A DNA stretch of 64,000 nucleotides from Rosenbergiella metrosideri (GTDB taxonomy: Bacteria > Pseudomonadota > Gammaproteobacteria > Enterobacterales > Enterobacteriaceae): assembly GCF_022602565.1 (NCBI RefSeq), contig NZ_JALBCV010000011.1:27051-91050 (forward strand), given 5' to 3'. The translations under genes were made by a program, and so were the position numbers. Position 1 is the first letter of the stretch. Each line of letters begins with the position of its first letter. Shown piece by piece: positions 23,923 through 32,581 of this stretch. The notes below the pieces were generated by a model. That model saw only the letters and a program-made list of their open reading frames with translations. It was not told the origin of the DNA and searched no databases.

Positions 23923-24458
23923 TGGAATTTATTATGGTTTTACGTTGGGTGCTCGGTACCCTGAGTTTCTTCCTTGTCGCACCGTTAGCCTACATCCTTG
24001 CGCCATTCGTTGCGCTGTATTCGGTGATTAAGAACGACACCGCACCACGGCTGTTCTACTACCTGTTAACGCCTGATAATCCCCTGGATGGCGACAAGTA
24101 CCATTTAGCACGTTGGCCGAATAACAGCGCGTGGGGTAAATGGCTACGCCGTACCGCATGGCAATGGCGCAATGTGCTGTACAACTTCCGTTATGACTTG
24201 TTAGGGGTGGATGTATGCCCGGCTCAAGCGCGTTGGTATGGTGATCAGTCCGTTAACGGTGAAGTAAGCAAGAAAGGCTGGCAGCTTGCGATCGATGAAA
24301 ACTCGAATACGTTTAGTTTCTTTGCCTTCCTGGTTTATCCAGGCACTCGCCACGGTGTACGAATGTATCTTGGTTGGAAGTATAAGAACGGCCAGCGTGA
24401 TACCGCAGTGAAACGCAAAATGCTCTCGTTTTGTATCAATCCCGTGTGGGGTGGGTAG
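23922..24458 (+). CDS. membrane protein of DUF7338-like phage family
   Basis: The 178-residue protein has a strong N-terminal hydrophobic region (LRWVLGTLSFFLVAPLAYILAPFVALYSVI) and a soluble C-terminus with many aromatics (WGKWLRRTAWQWRNVLYNFRYDLLG). Proteins of this type are common in large phages; no function is known. It sits one base from the o-spanin stop, so it may belong with lysis or envelope functions. Confidence 0.6.
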   Translation: MEFIMVLRWVLGTLSFFLVAPLAYILAPFVALYSVIKNDTAPRLFYYLLTPDNPLDGDKYHLARWPNNSAWGKWLRRTAWQWRNVLYNFRYDLLGVDVCPAQARWYGDQSVNGEVSKKGWQLAIDENSNTFSFFAFLVYPGTRHGVRMYLGWKYKNGQRDTAVKRKMLSFCINPVWGG

Positions 24459-24465
24459 GGGAGTC

Positions 24466-24494
24466 AAAAAAGGCCGCTTAATGCGGCCTTATTT
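24466..24494. terminator. bidirectional terminator
   Basis: AAGGCCGC and GCGGCCTT form an eight-base stem; the minus-strand side is followed by TTTTTT. It separates the lysis operon from the convergent minus-strand pair. Confidence 0.8.
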
Positions 24495-24951
24495 ATGCGT
24501 ATTTGCGATCAATCTCTCGGCGTTGGTGCGCTATAGAGCGTCTAAGTTGCTGGTGGAGTGGTGTTTCTTCAAACGAAAGCCTACGCAAGAAGTTTACCGA
24601 CTGAACATACGCGTTAAACGCTTCAAAACGTCCCTGCAGTGACAGAAAGTAAGAGCTCAGTCCTGCGTCTAACACAACGTACATATTGATAAACGTTCTG
24701 ATCCCATCATCGGGGCCGTTGATGATATTCAGCATACTCAGCAATGCGCCTCGCCAGATAAAGCGATAGTGCTTATCGGTGCGCTTGTGTACGTAGAGAA
24801 AGGCTATCAGGGTGCAGAATCCAACGAAAAAAGCGTGTTGTGCTGTCATGCCTTTGAGTAAGGCATAAGGCAAAACGCTGAAAATAAGCGAGGTAAGCAC
24901 CAAAGGCACCAATGACAGTACGTTTTTGACGACCAATAGAATAGTTCTCAC
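24493..24951 (-). CDS. hypothetical membrane protein
   Basis: The 152-residue protein has at least two predicted membrane helices near the N-terminus (VLSLVPLVLTSLIFSVLPYAL and HAFFVGFCTLIAFLYV) and a basic cytoplasmic C-terminus (RRSIAHQRREIDRKY). It is coupled to the upstream gene by an ATGA overlap. Lying on the opposite strand to late genes, it might be expressed in the lysogen, for instance in superinfection exclusion; that is inference. Confidence 0.6.
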   Translation of the reverse strand: MRTILLVVKNVLSLVPLVLTSLIFSVLPYALLKGMTAQHAFFVGFCTLIAFLYVHKRTDKHYRFIWRGALLSMLNIINGPDDGIRTFINMYVVLDAGLSSYFLSLQGRFEAFNAYVQSVNFLRRLSFEETPLHQQLRRSIAHQRREIDRKYA

Positions 24952-25349
24952 AACGTTACCTCTTTCACGACTTCTTTATCCTTACATTGCTTTAATACGC
25001 TGATCAGCCCTGAGCTAATCGATCCGTTTCCACGCGCTCTTAGTACTGGAATTAAGCCAGCCGGAACATAAAGCGAGGTTGATACACCTTCACGAATTTT
25101 TCGGGGTTGCCCTGCATCATTGGTGCATTGGTCGATTTTCTTCCACGTCCGGTTATGGCTCAGTGAGCTATCACCCGAATAAACGACATTACGGCCAGTT
25201 TTCACGGTGATTTTCTCTGCGAGCGACAAAAGCTCCTTGTCTTTGAAAAGCTCTTTTACGATCTGTTTTAGCTCTGCTTTGCTCGTACATCTACGCACGT
25301 TACTGCGTTGACGGCCATTCGAGTATTCGAGATAAACCGTATATTCCAT
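24948..25349 (-). CDS. hypothetical protein, lysogenic-strand pair
   Basis: ATG 25349 is preferred over the TTG at 25355. The 133-residue basic protein begins MEYTVYLEYSNGRQRSN and has no recognised domain. TATAAT-like sequences on the minus strand between 25380 and 25405 could serve as its promoter. It is coupled to the membrane protein that follows. Confidence 0.55.
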   Translation of the reverse strand: MEYTVYLEYSNGRQRSNVRRCTSKAELKQIVKELFKDKELLSLAEKITVKTGRNVVYSGDSSLSHNRTWKKIDQCTNDAGQPRKIREGVSTSLYVPAGLIPVLRARGNGSISSGLISVLKQCKDKEVVKEVTL

Positions 25350-25435
25350 CAACAATTACCTATTAGAAAATAATGAGTTAAGACTTCATTATAATATAGT
25401 AAGAGAATTATTTTTTTATTATTTTTATTTGTTCC

Positions 25436-25455
25436 GCAAATCTCTAACCTCCTAA
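25436..25455 (+). promoter_or_regulatory. late-promoter element 4 (capsid operon)
   Basis: GCAAATCTCTAACCTCCTAA lies 68 bp before the capsid start. A GCCCTA/TAGGGC stem (25484-25497) immediately before the ATG hides the AGGG ribosome site. Confidence 0.75.
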
Positions 25456-25503
25456 ATTCCTCTCTGCCAAAAGTATTATCCGCGCCCTAAATAGGGCAAC
25501 AAA

Positions 25504-27213
25504 ATGAGTAACACTCAGCGCGCGCATGACCGCGCAAAAGATATTAAGAACCGCGCCTCTGCAGTAATGGCGATGACCATTGGTGCAGTTGATTCCTCCG
25601 CTTCTCCTGAACTGCAATTAGAGCAGCTGCAAAGCTCTGTAGTTAAAAATCCAATGTTTGAAGGCGTTGACGCGCGTTTTGGCGTAACCGTTACTGGTGC
25701 ATGGACCGAAGCGTTACACAACTACAAAGCATCCCACGGTAAATACCCATCTGTAGAAGTCCTGGCTAACGCCCATAAATCCTTGCAAAACCTGATGACC
25801 GAGAGCGTTAAAGAGTCCGGTACCATCAAAGGCCCTAATGCACCGATGTTTGAATCTGCAGCCGCAGACATGCGCACCTCTGAGGGTGTGATGAAACAAG
25901 CGATTTTCGCTGCAATGATCCTGCCGGCCGCTTTAGGCGCTGCCACCAGCGATGCGTGTACCTTTGTTCCGTGTGAGCGTGACATTGCCAAGATTTACGA
26001 ACTGACCAATATCGCAGGTTCTAACTTTGGTAAGTTCCGCGCAGGTGACGAACTGAATATGCACCGCACTGGCGCGTACTCTCAGATGCGCCGCACTGAG
26101 CGTTTTGATAAAGACAACCAACCAGACGGTACTAAGAAAGACTTCACGTTTTCTTTAGCAACGTTCCTGGGTACTGATGCGCCAATCATCAAAGGTCGCT
26201 CGAAGCTGTTAGTAAACCGCCGCGTTTCTAAGAAAGACGACTCTGACGGCAACCTGTATTTCAACGATACCGATTTCAACGGCGTTCAATACCAGGCAAC
26301 CGGTAAAGTTGATTACGCGAAAGGCGTTATCACTGTTTCTTTCAACACTGCGCCAGCAGCCGGCACTGAGTTAGCCGCACAGATTGAGATCAACGTTGAA
26401 GGGAAAGCAGACCTTATCCCGGTTATTAACCAGACCATGCGCGAGTATGAGGTTAGCCCGTCACAGTACATCTTAGCGTCTGAGCATACCGTTCAGTCTG
26501 CGTCTGATTTACAACGTGAATTCGGCTTAAACCTGCAATCTCAGCAATTCCAGGCGATGACTCAATGGTTATCCCACGAAACTGACATGGCGCGTTTACG
26601 CACCCTGGTTTTCCATACCATCCCGAACTTCTCACGCGAATTTGACGTGGCACTGCCAGAAGGGCAGACCTACGAAAGTTGGGTGGGGATCATGAGCCAC
26701 GCGGTTAACCGCCTGAGCACCGAAATGCTGAACCGTAACAAAGAGTCAGGCATCCGTGGTGGCTTTGCTGGTGGCGATGCAGCGAACTATTTACGTTCAC
26801 TGCCTTCTAGCGTGTTCCAGAAAGACCCTAACTACGTCCAATCTCCATACGTCCAGTACATCGGTACGTTATTTAACACCATTCGTATCTACGAAGTGCC
26901 GAACCCTGCTTGTGAGTCTCTGCAAGCTGATGGCTTGGATTTTCAACCATACGACATCTACTTCTACGGTCGCGGCGACAGCATCGGTAAAGCTGGCCTG
27001 ATCGCAGGTGATGCCGTTCCTGCAATGCCGTTTGTTCACCCAACCGACAAAAACCTTGTTAACCGCACAACCATTTGGGGCTCCGCGCTTAACGAAATTC
27101 ACCCACGCGGCGGTGAGAACTACTTCTCTCGTTTACGTCTGACCAACTCCAAAGTTGGCTCGTTCGACATGCTTACCGGCAAGCCAATCGAGGCAGCAGT
27201 CGCGGGAAAGTGA
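25504..27213 (+). CDS. major capsid protein (short form)
   Basis: The 569-residue protein, just after the strongest late element, has the composition and layout of a large HK97-fold major capsid protein: a helical N-arm, a central region with GTDAPIIKGRSKLLVNRRVS and a conserved-looking C-terminal part (PYVQYIGTLFNTIRIYEVP, NYFSRLRLTNSKVGSFDML). It is followed in the genome by sheath and tube genes. The last codons include a -1 slippery site, so a longer form is expected. Confidence 0.85.
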   Translation: MSNTQRAHDRAKDIKNRASAVMAMTIGAVDSSASPELQLEQLQSSVVKNPMFEGVDARFGVTVTGAWTEALHNYKASHGKYPSVEVLANAHKSLQNLMTESVKESGTIKGPNAPMFESAAADMRTSEGVMKQAIFAAMILPAALGAATSDACTFVPCERDIAKIYELTNIAGSNFGKFRAGDELNMHRTGAYSQMRRTERFDKDNQPDGTKKDFTFSLATFLGTDAPIIKGRSKLLVNRRVSKKDDSDGNLYFNDTDFNGVQYQATGKVDYAKGVITVSFNTAPAAGTELAAQIEINVEGKADLIPVINQTMREYEVSPSQYILASEHTVQSASDLQREFGLNLQSQQFQAMTQWLSHETDMARLRTLVFHTIPNFSREFDVALPEGQTYESWVGIMSHAVNRLSTEMLNRNKESGIRGGFAGGDAANYLRSLPSSVFQKDPNYVQSPYVQYIGTLFNTIRIYEVPNPACESLQADGLDFQPYDIYFYGRGDSIGKAGLIAGDAVPAMPFVHPTDKNLVNRTTIWGSALNEIHPRGGENYFSRLRLTNSKVGSFDMLTGKPIEAAVAGK

Positions 27214-27241
27214 AGTCGGTAGACGCGCAATCGTCTACCGA
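27204..27241 (+). promoter_or_regulatory. programmed -1 frameshift signal in the capsid gene
   Basis: The heptamer G GGA AAG (27204-27210) is in the correct frame for -1 slippage and abuts the TGA stop. Five bases later a perfect ten-base-pair stem (27216-27225 with 27232-27241, six-base loop) begins. GGGAAAG is the slippery sequence used in the lambda G-GT frameshift. Slippage continues into the frame at 27210-27428. Confidence 0.88.
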
Positions 27242-27428
27242 TAACAGCGCTCAGGTCGCCGCAGCTCAGGCGCAAGCCGATGCAGACGCCGCAGCCAAAG
27301 CGCAAGCCGAAGCTGACGCAGCAGCAGCCCAGGCGAAAGCAGATGCGAAGGCTAAGGCTGACGCAAAAGCTAAGGCAGATGAGCAAGCTCAAGCCGATGC
27401 CGCAGCAAAAGAAACTGACGCTAAATAA
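27210..27428 (+). CDS. Ala/Lys/Asp-rich frameshift extension of the capsid protein
   Basis: This 72-codon frame is -1 to the capsid frame and begins GTG immediately at the slippery site. It encodes a repetitive helical tail of Ala, Gln, Lys, Asp and Glu (AAAKAQAEADAAAAQAKADAK). There is no ribosome site of its own, so it is best read as a 641-residue capsid-tail fusion made by frameshifting, analogous to the T7 gp10A/10B pair. The tail may lie on the capsid surface. The similar tail at the end of the 48248 gene suggests a shared module. Confidence 0.75.
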   Translation: MKSVDAQSSTDNSAQVAAAQAQADADAAAKAQAEADAAAAQAKADAKAKADAKAKADEQAQADAAAKETDAK

Positions 27429-27446
27429 CGTCAATCCTTACTAATA

Positions 27447-27466
27447 AGCGCCCCACGGGGCGCGTT
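27447..27466 (+). other. hairpin between capsid and sheath genes
   Basis: GCGCCCC and GGGGCGC form a strong stem with a two-base loop, followed by GTTTTAG. The U-run is too short for an efficient terminator, so it may attenuate transcription or protect mRNA ends to balance capsid and sheath levels. Confidence 0.5.
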
Positions 27467-27479
27467 TTAGGAACAAGAA

Positions 27480-29069
27480 ATGAAAAAAATTAGTTTTGCG
27501 ATGGGGTCAGCAGCCGGCATTGCAATAAATGAAGTTAACGCCAACGCAACCGGTAGTGTTGGCGCTGGTGGCGCGAGCTCCTTTGCAGGTTTAGTCCTGT
27601 CAACGCGAGGTGGTATCAACCGCGTTTTGAGCCTGACCGCTGACAACTTCACTAGCGTATTAGGTAAAGCATTGCACCCTCGTACTGGCGCGGCATTTGA
27701 GCCATACCGCCACGTACAAACTGCCGTGTTAGGTGGCAACGGTAACGTTGTGCGCGTACCAGCACCAGGCATGATGATCCCTGCGATTACGCTGCAGATG
27801 TTAGCCAGTGATGACGCACAGGGAACGACCTTCAAAGTATCGAATACCGCGTTTGCTGCAGGTTCCACCCCTACAGTGCCAGCTGGTTCATTCGGTCTGA
27901 TTTACGTTGATGACGGCGACGCATCCGTTAACCGTAAAGTGCAGATCGTGCCAGACACCCAAAACACCGCGTTATACGACTTAAATCTAGTCGAAACGGG
28001 CAGTGATGGCGTTGATGTGCTTGTAGAGTCATTACAGGTTTCGTTCGATCCAGAAGTACAAAACGATATGGGGCAAACCGCCTTTATTAGTGCTGCATTA
28101 GAGAATAACAACTCACGTTTACGTGCGGTGCTAACTTCTGATGCCCTGGCGCAATCACTTAAAGCGACTGTGACCTCCGATTACATTCCGTTTATTGGTG
28201 GTACTGACGGTGATTTCACCAAGGTTTCTTCTAACGACTACGCCAAAGCGTTAGCCGTCCTGAAAAAGTCACAAGCAAACTTTACCGCGATTCTTGCGCT
28301 AGGGTGCTATGACGCACCAACGCTTATCGCCCTGACCCAATACGCTGCAGATTGCCGTGTCGATATGTTCTATGACGTGAAAGGCGCGCAAAACTCTACT
28401 GATGCAATCAAAGAAGCGAAAAGCCACAACCTAGGCGGCCAGCACGTTGCCGCGCGCTACTACTTCCCATACAGCGCGATGGATAGCTACAGCAGCACTA
28501 ACGTTGTTTACGGTATCAGCTGTGATGCGTTCGTGGCGAAAGCTAAAGGCGTAGCCCTGGTCAATGACGTAGGCGGCTGGCACTACTCACCGGCTGGTAC
28601 CTCTCGTGGCGTCCTGAACCGCTCAGGTATTTCCGTGCTACCGAACCTAGACGAAGTAGACATGGAAGCAATGTACACCGCGCGTATTAACTGCGTCTCC
28701 GTTACCCGTGATGGCTCTGTTTACATTGATGACTCTCTGACGACCTACGGTAAAGAAAACTACCTACGCCTACAGCACATTAGTTCGCTAATGAACGCTA
28801 TCGGCCGTGATTTCTACGCTATTGCTGGCGACTTGAAGCACGAGCCAGATGGTATCACTCAAACCGGCCTCGCTTCCGCGATGACTAACCTTCTTGAGCG
28901 TTATTACGCAGCAGGAGCATTGGTTACACCACGCGATGCAAGCCAGGGCAAAGAGCCGTTTATCGTCAATGTGCAGCAGCTAGACATTGATAAATGGCAA
29001 GTCACTTGGTCTGTCTGTCCGACCGGCACCAGCCGCCGCATTGTCGGTGTTCCAGTTCTACTGCGTTAA
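27480..29069 (+). CDS. tail sheath protein
   Basis: The 529-residue protein has sheath features: an extended glycine-rich N-terminus, a large middle domain (FTAILALGCYDAPTLIALTQYAADCRVDMFYDVK) and a C-terminal RLQHISSLMNAIGRDFYAIAGD to TSRRIVGVPVLLR segment typical of contractile sheaths. Sheaths contract to drive the tube through the envelope, confirming a myovirus. Confidence 0.88.
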   Translation: MKKISFAMGSAAGIAINEVNANATGSVGAGGASSFAGLVLSTRGGINRVLSLTADNFTSVLGKALHPRTGAAFEPYRHVQTAVLGGNGNVVRVPAPGMMIPAITLQMLASDDAQGTTFKVSNTAFAAGSTPTVPAGSFGLIYVDDGDASVNRKVQIVPDTQNTALYDLNLVETGSDGVDVLVESLQVSFDPEVQNDMGQTAFISAALENNNSRLRAVLTSDALAQSLKATVTSDYIPFIGGTDGDFTKVSSNDYAKALAVLKKSQANFTAILALGCYDAPTLIALTQYAADCRVDMFYDVKGAQNSTDAIKEAKSHNLGGQHVAARYYFPYSAMDSYSSTNVVYGISCDAFVAKAKGVALVNDVGGWHYSPAGTSRGVLNRSGISVLPNLDEVDMEAMYTARINCVSVTRDGSVYIDDSLTTYGKENYLRLQHISSLMNAIGRDFYAIAGDLKHEPDGITQTGLASAMTNLLERYYAAGALVTPRDASQGKEPFIVNVQQLDIDKWQVTWSVCPTGTSRRIVGVPVLLR

Positions 29070-29081
29070 GAGGACGCTTAA

Positions 29082-29834
29082 ATGAAAAATCAAAATATCG
29101 GCCTGATGGGCCTATCTATGGCGGCGTTCGGTAGCGCCACCGCACAAGCAATGCTTGAGTCTGCCGGGTCTAAAAAAGACGCAGCGGCGAAGGAAGATCC
29201 GAAGAAGGGCGAGCCAGAAGTAGACGACAAGAATACCAAGGCGAGTAAGAAGAAAAAGGCAATCTTTGAAGCTGTTGAAGCGCGCGCCGCGCAAGATTCT
29301 CGCGCACTGGCCGCGTCCTTGGTTACTGGTTGGGCGACTGATGGCTCACCGGATGCAGATGATTTTGACGCCTTAGCTATCAACATGGCCGGTTTAGGTG
29401 ACATTGACGAGGACACCGACCTGACTGATGACCAGGTAGATGCCTACAACGATGCGCTAAGCGCACTGGCTGACGCTGCGGTATCGCTTGGCGCTGGCCA
29501 AGACGATGTAACGAGCATGATCAATGACGAGGACGATGACGCTGCAGAGCGCGTTTATGACGCAATCAACGCGAACGTATCCCCTGATGACTCTGACGAT
29601 GCCGTTGCTGAGTATTCCGTGGCTGATGGTGCAGACGATGACGCAATGTTTGAGTCCACTATCAAAGTTGTTCGTAACGGTGTCGTAACGCTGATCAAAA
29701 AGCGCCTACGCCCACGCCGCATGACCTCACTACAGAAAGCAGCATTGCGCAAAGCCCAAAGCAAAGCGCATAGCTCAAGCGGAAAAATGGCGTTTCGCCG
29801 TTCCATGAAGCTGCGCGCTAAACGCGGCTTGTAA
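29082..29834 (+). CDS. acidic phage structural-region protein with basic tail
   Basis: The 250-residue protein has a Lys-rich linker, a strongly acidic middle (EDDDAAERVYDAIN, DDSDDAVAEY) and a very basic C-terminus (KKRLRPRRMTSLQKAALRKAQSKAH). This bipolar charge resembles internal head or scaffold proteins that bind both capsid and DNA. The family is not recognised; location between sheath and tube genes supports a virion role. Confidence 0.6.
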   Translation: MKNQNIGLMGLSMAAFGSATAQAMLESAGSKKDAAAKEDPKKGEPEVDDKNTKASKKKKAIFEAVEARAAQDSRALAASLVTGWATDGSPDADDFDALAINMAGLGDIDEDTDLTDDQVDAYNDALSALADAAVSLGAGQDDVTSMINDEDDDAAERVYDAINANVSPDDSDDAVAEYSVADGADDDAMFESTIKVVRNGVVTLIKKRLRPRRMTSLQKAALRKAQSKAHSSSGKMAFRRSMKLRAKRGL

Positions 29835-29843
29835 CTGGACATT

Positions 29844-29863
29844 CCACCAGCTGCGGCTGGTGG
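29844..29863. repeat. inverted Chi pair forming a hairpin
   Basis: CCACCAGC-TGCG-GCTGGTGG is a perfect eight-base stem whose two arms are Chi octamers in opposite orientations. It lies between genes without a U-run. Confidence 0.8.
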
Positions 29864-29877
29864 ATTAAGGGAACGTT

Positions 29878-30468
29878 ATGTTTTGTGGCGCAATTATGCC
29901 GGATGGGATTAGCCCCTATCTAAAAGTCTATTTCACGTCTGATACAGACATGGTTGTCGGCTATTTAGGGCAGGGGTCCAGTGCCAACATTTCCGCGCAG
30001 TGGGAATCGCCATTTGAAAACGCGAGCGTAGGCGGTGTCACCGGCGCAATTACCCAATACGGCCAACAAGCCGCAGGTGGTGCGCAAGTCTTCACGGGCT
30101 ACACCTCTAAATCGTCTTTTGAGTCTCGTCTTGTGTGGGGGGGGCAGATGCCGCCTGAATTCACGATTGTTGTTGATCTCATGGCAACGATTAACGCGCA
30201 AGTCGAAGTCAACGCGGCGATAACCACGCTCCTGCAGATGGCGTCACCTCAACTCAACAACCTAACACCTATGGGACGTCCACCAGCAACCGTAACGCTC
30301 GATATAGGGCGGCGATTAAAGCTGATGGACGTAGTGATCAAAGACGTCAGTTACGAGCTCGATGCACCGCGTACCGCTGATGGGTTTTACACCCATAACA
30401 AGGTGACGCTGCAGTGCTCAGGTGACGGGATGATCAACAAATCTGATATTCCATCAATGTTTATTTAG
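29878..30468 (+). CDS. tail tube/baseplate-associated structural protein
   Basis: The 196-residue beta-rich protein includes KLMDVVIKDVSYELDAPRTADGFYTHNKVTL, reminiscent of tube-associated proteins of contractile systems. It precedes a clearer tube protein. It may be a tube or sheath-initiator component; confidence in the exact role is low. Confidence 0.6.
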   Translation: MFCGAIMPDGISPYLKVYFTSDTDMVVGYLGQGSSANISAQWESPFENASVGGVTGAITQYGQQAAGGAQVFTGYTSKSSFESRLVWGGQMPPEFTIVVDLMATINAQVEVNAAITTLLQMASPQLNNLTPMGRPPATVTLDIGRRLKLMDVVIKDVSYELDAPRTADGFYTHNKVTLQCSGDGMINKSDIPSMFI

Positions 30469-30479
30469 GAAAAAATATT

Positions 30480-30971
30480 ATGAGCGGTTTCGCTAACTCA
30501 AAGCCTAACATGAGCTTTTTAAAACAACGCCTTAACCAAAACATCGCAGCCGGTGAGAAACTTATCTCTGCCGAATACTGGATGACCATTAAGGGCTATG
30601 AAAATATCTCCGTACTGATCCGCACGACTCAGTTACCAGAAATGACGCGTGAAGACGTTGAAGACGTAGGCCCAGGAGGCTTGAAGTTCAACCAACACGG
30701 CGTTATGCGCAACTCAGGTGAATTCCAAGTTAGCTGTGTTGAAACTATCGAAGGGGATGTGTTCAAGGCGGTCCGTGAGTGGGTCCGTGAAAAGAAATAC
30801 TTGGACATTACTATCTCTGCAGCGTCCGAGTCTAAAGGCGGCGAAAGCGGCGGTATTACTCGTTCATTCACCCACTGTAAAATTTACTGTGATGCGGTTG
30901 ATTTCTCGTATGAGGATGTCACAGCTGCAGTACGTCCAAGCCTACGTGTAGTCTACAGCTGGGCTGAATAA
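30480..30971 (+). CDS. tail tube protein
   Basis: The 163-residue beta-rich protein (YWMTIKGYENISVLIRTTQLPEMTREDVEDVGPGGLKFNQHG, then SFTHCKIYCDAVDFSYEDV) has the size and pattern of tail tube subunits of contractile tails. It stacks into the inner tube through which DNA passes. The position after sheath is typical. Confidence 0.75.
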   Translation: MSGFANSKPNMSFLKQRLNQNIAAGEKLISAEYWMTIKGYENISVLIRTTQLPEMTREDVEDVGPGGLKFNQHGVMRNSGEFQVSCVETIEGDVFKAVREWVREKKYLDITISAASESKGGESGGITRSFTHCKIYCDAVDFSYEDVTAAVRPSLRVVYSWAE

Positions 30972-30973
30972 TT

Positions 30974-31528
30974 ATGACGCCAGCAAAGTTACTTGAAGGT
31001 GTAAAAAACCGCTTCAAGCCGCTATTAGTGAGGGAGCCTGATACACAACAGGCGCTTTTGCGTAAAGCGCTTGCAGCCTATCAAGACCGCGCTGGCGTTA
31101 TGAAGGTAACTAAACTTGGCAAGGAGGACGTCACAAGCGTTGCCTTGCCAGGTGACTTCTTAGCGCTTATCCATGTTGCAGACTCAAACGGTGGGCTTGT
31201 CTATGCTGATCCGATAGGCAGCACGGTAGAAATTGATTTAATGGGCCGCGAGCGGTTTCCGTTACGGATATACTATTTTGCGAATCTGCGTGATTCTGAC
31301 CACGATAGCTACGAGTTACCGGCTGATGCCGTTGGCATGATTGAGGACTATCTTGAAGCGTTGATAGCGGTTCAGAATACCGACCGGCAACGCCGTGTTG
31401 AAATTAGCGGTAAGTTTGATGCAAGCAACCTTCCTGATGAATCCACACTCCACCAGCGCGTTATTGACCTAGAGGATAAGATGGCCGCGAACCGGGCAAT
31501 TATCCCAGGCGCAACATTAGTGCCATAA
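30974..31528 (+). CDS. head-tail connector/tail completion protein (tentative)
   Basis: The 184-residue protein (RKALAAYQDRAGVMKVTKLG, ELPADAVGMIEDYLEALIAVQNTDRQRRVEI) is helical with a beta insertion. It is found between the two tube-like genes, a place often filled by completion or terminator proteins. The specific family is not recognised. Confidence 0.55.
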   Translation: MTPAKLLEGVKNRFKPLLVREPDTQQALLRKALAAYQDRAGVMKVTKLGKEDVTSVALPGDFLALIHVADSNGGLVYADPIGSTVEIDLMGRERFPLRIYYFANLRDSDHDSYELPADAVGMIEDYLEALIAVQNTDRQRRVEISGKFDASNLPDESTLHQRVIDLEDKMAANRAIIPGATLVP

Positions 31529-31537
31529 GGGGGTAGG

Positions 31538-32281
31538 GTGGGTTACTTTTCAAGCTTTGTTAGTACCTTTGGCAATACCGTTAAAAACGAGGTGCAAAGC
31601 ACGATCCGCACGGCGGCTCAAGATGCCGTATCGCGCGTGTCCTCGCGTATGTACTCAGACTTTAGCGGCGCTGTCTTCAAAGGCTTAAACACCGAGCTAA
31701 CCAACGCTAAATCCATCGTGGCGCAAGCCATGCGCATACGCTACGCACAAGGCTGGCAGTGGAATATTGAGATCGAGGGCTTTGCAGGGTTGGATATGTA
31801 CGTTAAGGACATAACCTATGGCTTTGGCAACATCGAGACAGAAAACACGCTGATTGGTAGCGTTGAGTTCAACAAGCCAACTCATGCAACGGCCGGTACC
31901 TTAACCGTTACAGTTCGAGACAACGAAAAGAGGGAAGTGCGCAACTGGTTCTTAGAACGCAAGCGGCGTGTAACCAATTCTGACGGGACTTTGAATCTGC
32001 CTAAGCAATACCTGATGAAAGCGCGTATTTACAGTGTTGACCAGGACGGGAAGCAAACGCTACTCGAAACGGTTGATGTGTTCCCTACGCAATTTGGGGA
32101 GGTATCTTTTGCGCGCGATCAGATAACCGAGTTTAGTTATTACCCGTTAACCTTTGTTCGCTACTCGTCTGCAGAGAGTAACTTGGTCGGCATGGCGACT
32201 AACCTTGTTGAAGGTCAAATTACTGGCGCGGTAAGTGGAGCGGTAAGCAGCGGAATAGGGAAGATAGGCAGTCTATTCTGA
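31538..32281 (+). CDS. tube-fold protein, likely tail tube initiator (gp54/gp19-like)
   Basis: Start is GTG 31538 behind AAGGGGG. Of 247 residues, the central part (WNIEIEGFAGLDMYVKDITYGFGN, VTVRDNEKREVRNWFLERKRR, DVFPTQFGEVSFARDQITEFSYYPLTF) has the gp19-type tube fold. Additional helical N-terminal and glycine-rich C-terminal segments suggest a tube-initiator role at the baseplate rather than the main tube. Confidence 0.68.
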   Translation: MGYFSSFVSTFGNTVKNEVQSTIRTAAQDAVSRVSSRMYSDFSGAVFKGLNTELTNAKSIVAQAMRIRYAQGWQWNIEIEGFAGLDMYVKDITYGFGNIETENTLIGSVEFNKPTHATAGTLTVTVRDNEKREVRNWFLERKRRVTNSDGTLNLPKQYLMKARIYSVDQDGKQTLLETVDVFPTQFGEVSFARDQITEFSYYPLTFVRYSSAESNLVGMATNLVEGQITGAVSGAVSSGIGKIGSLF

Positions 32282-32297
32282 TGGCTGGCCACAATCA

Positions 32298-32333
32298 TAA
32301 AACGCGTTGGGTTTCGGCTCAGCGCGTTTTTTA
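32298..32333 (+). terminator. intrinsic terminator of the capsid-tube operon
   Basis: AAAACGCG pairs with CGCGTTTT, followed by more T. It lies 17 bp past the stop at 32281. Confidence 0.75.
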
Positions 32334-32368
32334 TGGGTGATACGCGGTGTAAGAAAAACGGTCACTTT

Positions 32369-32406
32369 CATGCAAAAGGTGTGTCACAACATGCAAATGG
32401 TGTGTC
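32369..32406 (+). repeat. two 17-bp direct repeats, 21-bp spacing
   Basis: CATGCAAAAGGTGTGTC and CATGCAAATGGTGTGTC start at 32369 and 32390. The 21-bp spacing resembles iteron spacing, but the sequence differs from the P1-type iterons nearby. It may be the binding site of another initiator or regulator. The rest of 32407-32580 shows no ORF. Confidence 0.6.
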
Positions 32407-32581
32407 GCGTTATGCGTAACGGCCAATAAATACACAAAAAAAGCATAAGGCAGGGGGTGGCTTTCACTTTTTTGGGCGATATTTGTACGACTTGCATGTT
32501 ACTACCCACTTTTTAAAGTAGCCTCGATGTTAGCTGGTTCATGGCAGGTGTTAGTCAAAGACCGGTAATCAACGACTTTTC

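Noticed and set aside
27447..27466. Full terminator between capsid and sheath
   Set aside because: The stem is strong but the following GTTTTAG is too short a U-run; reported only as a hairpin.
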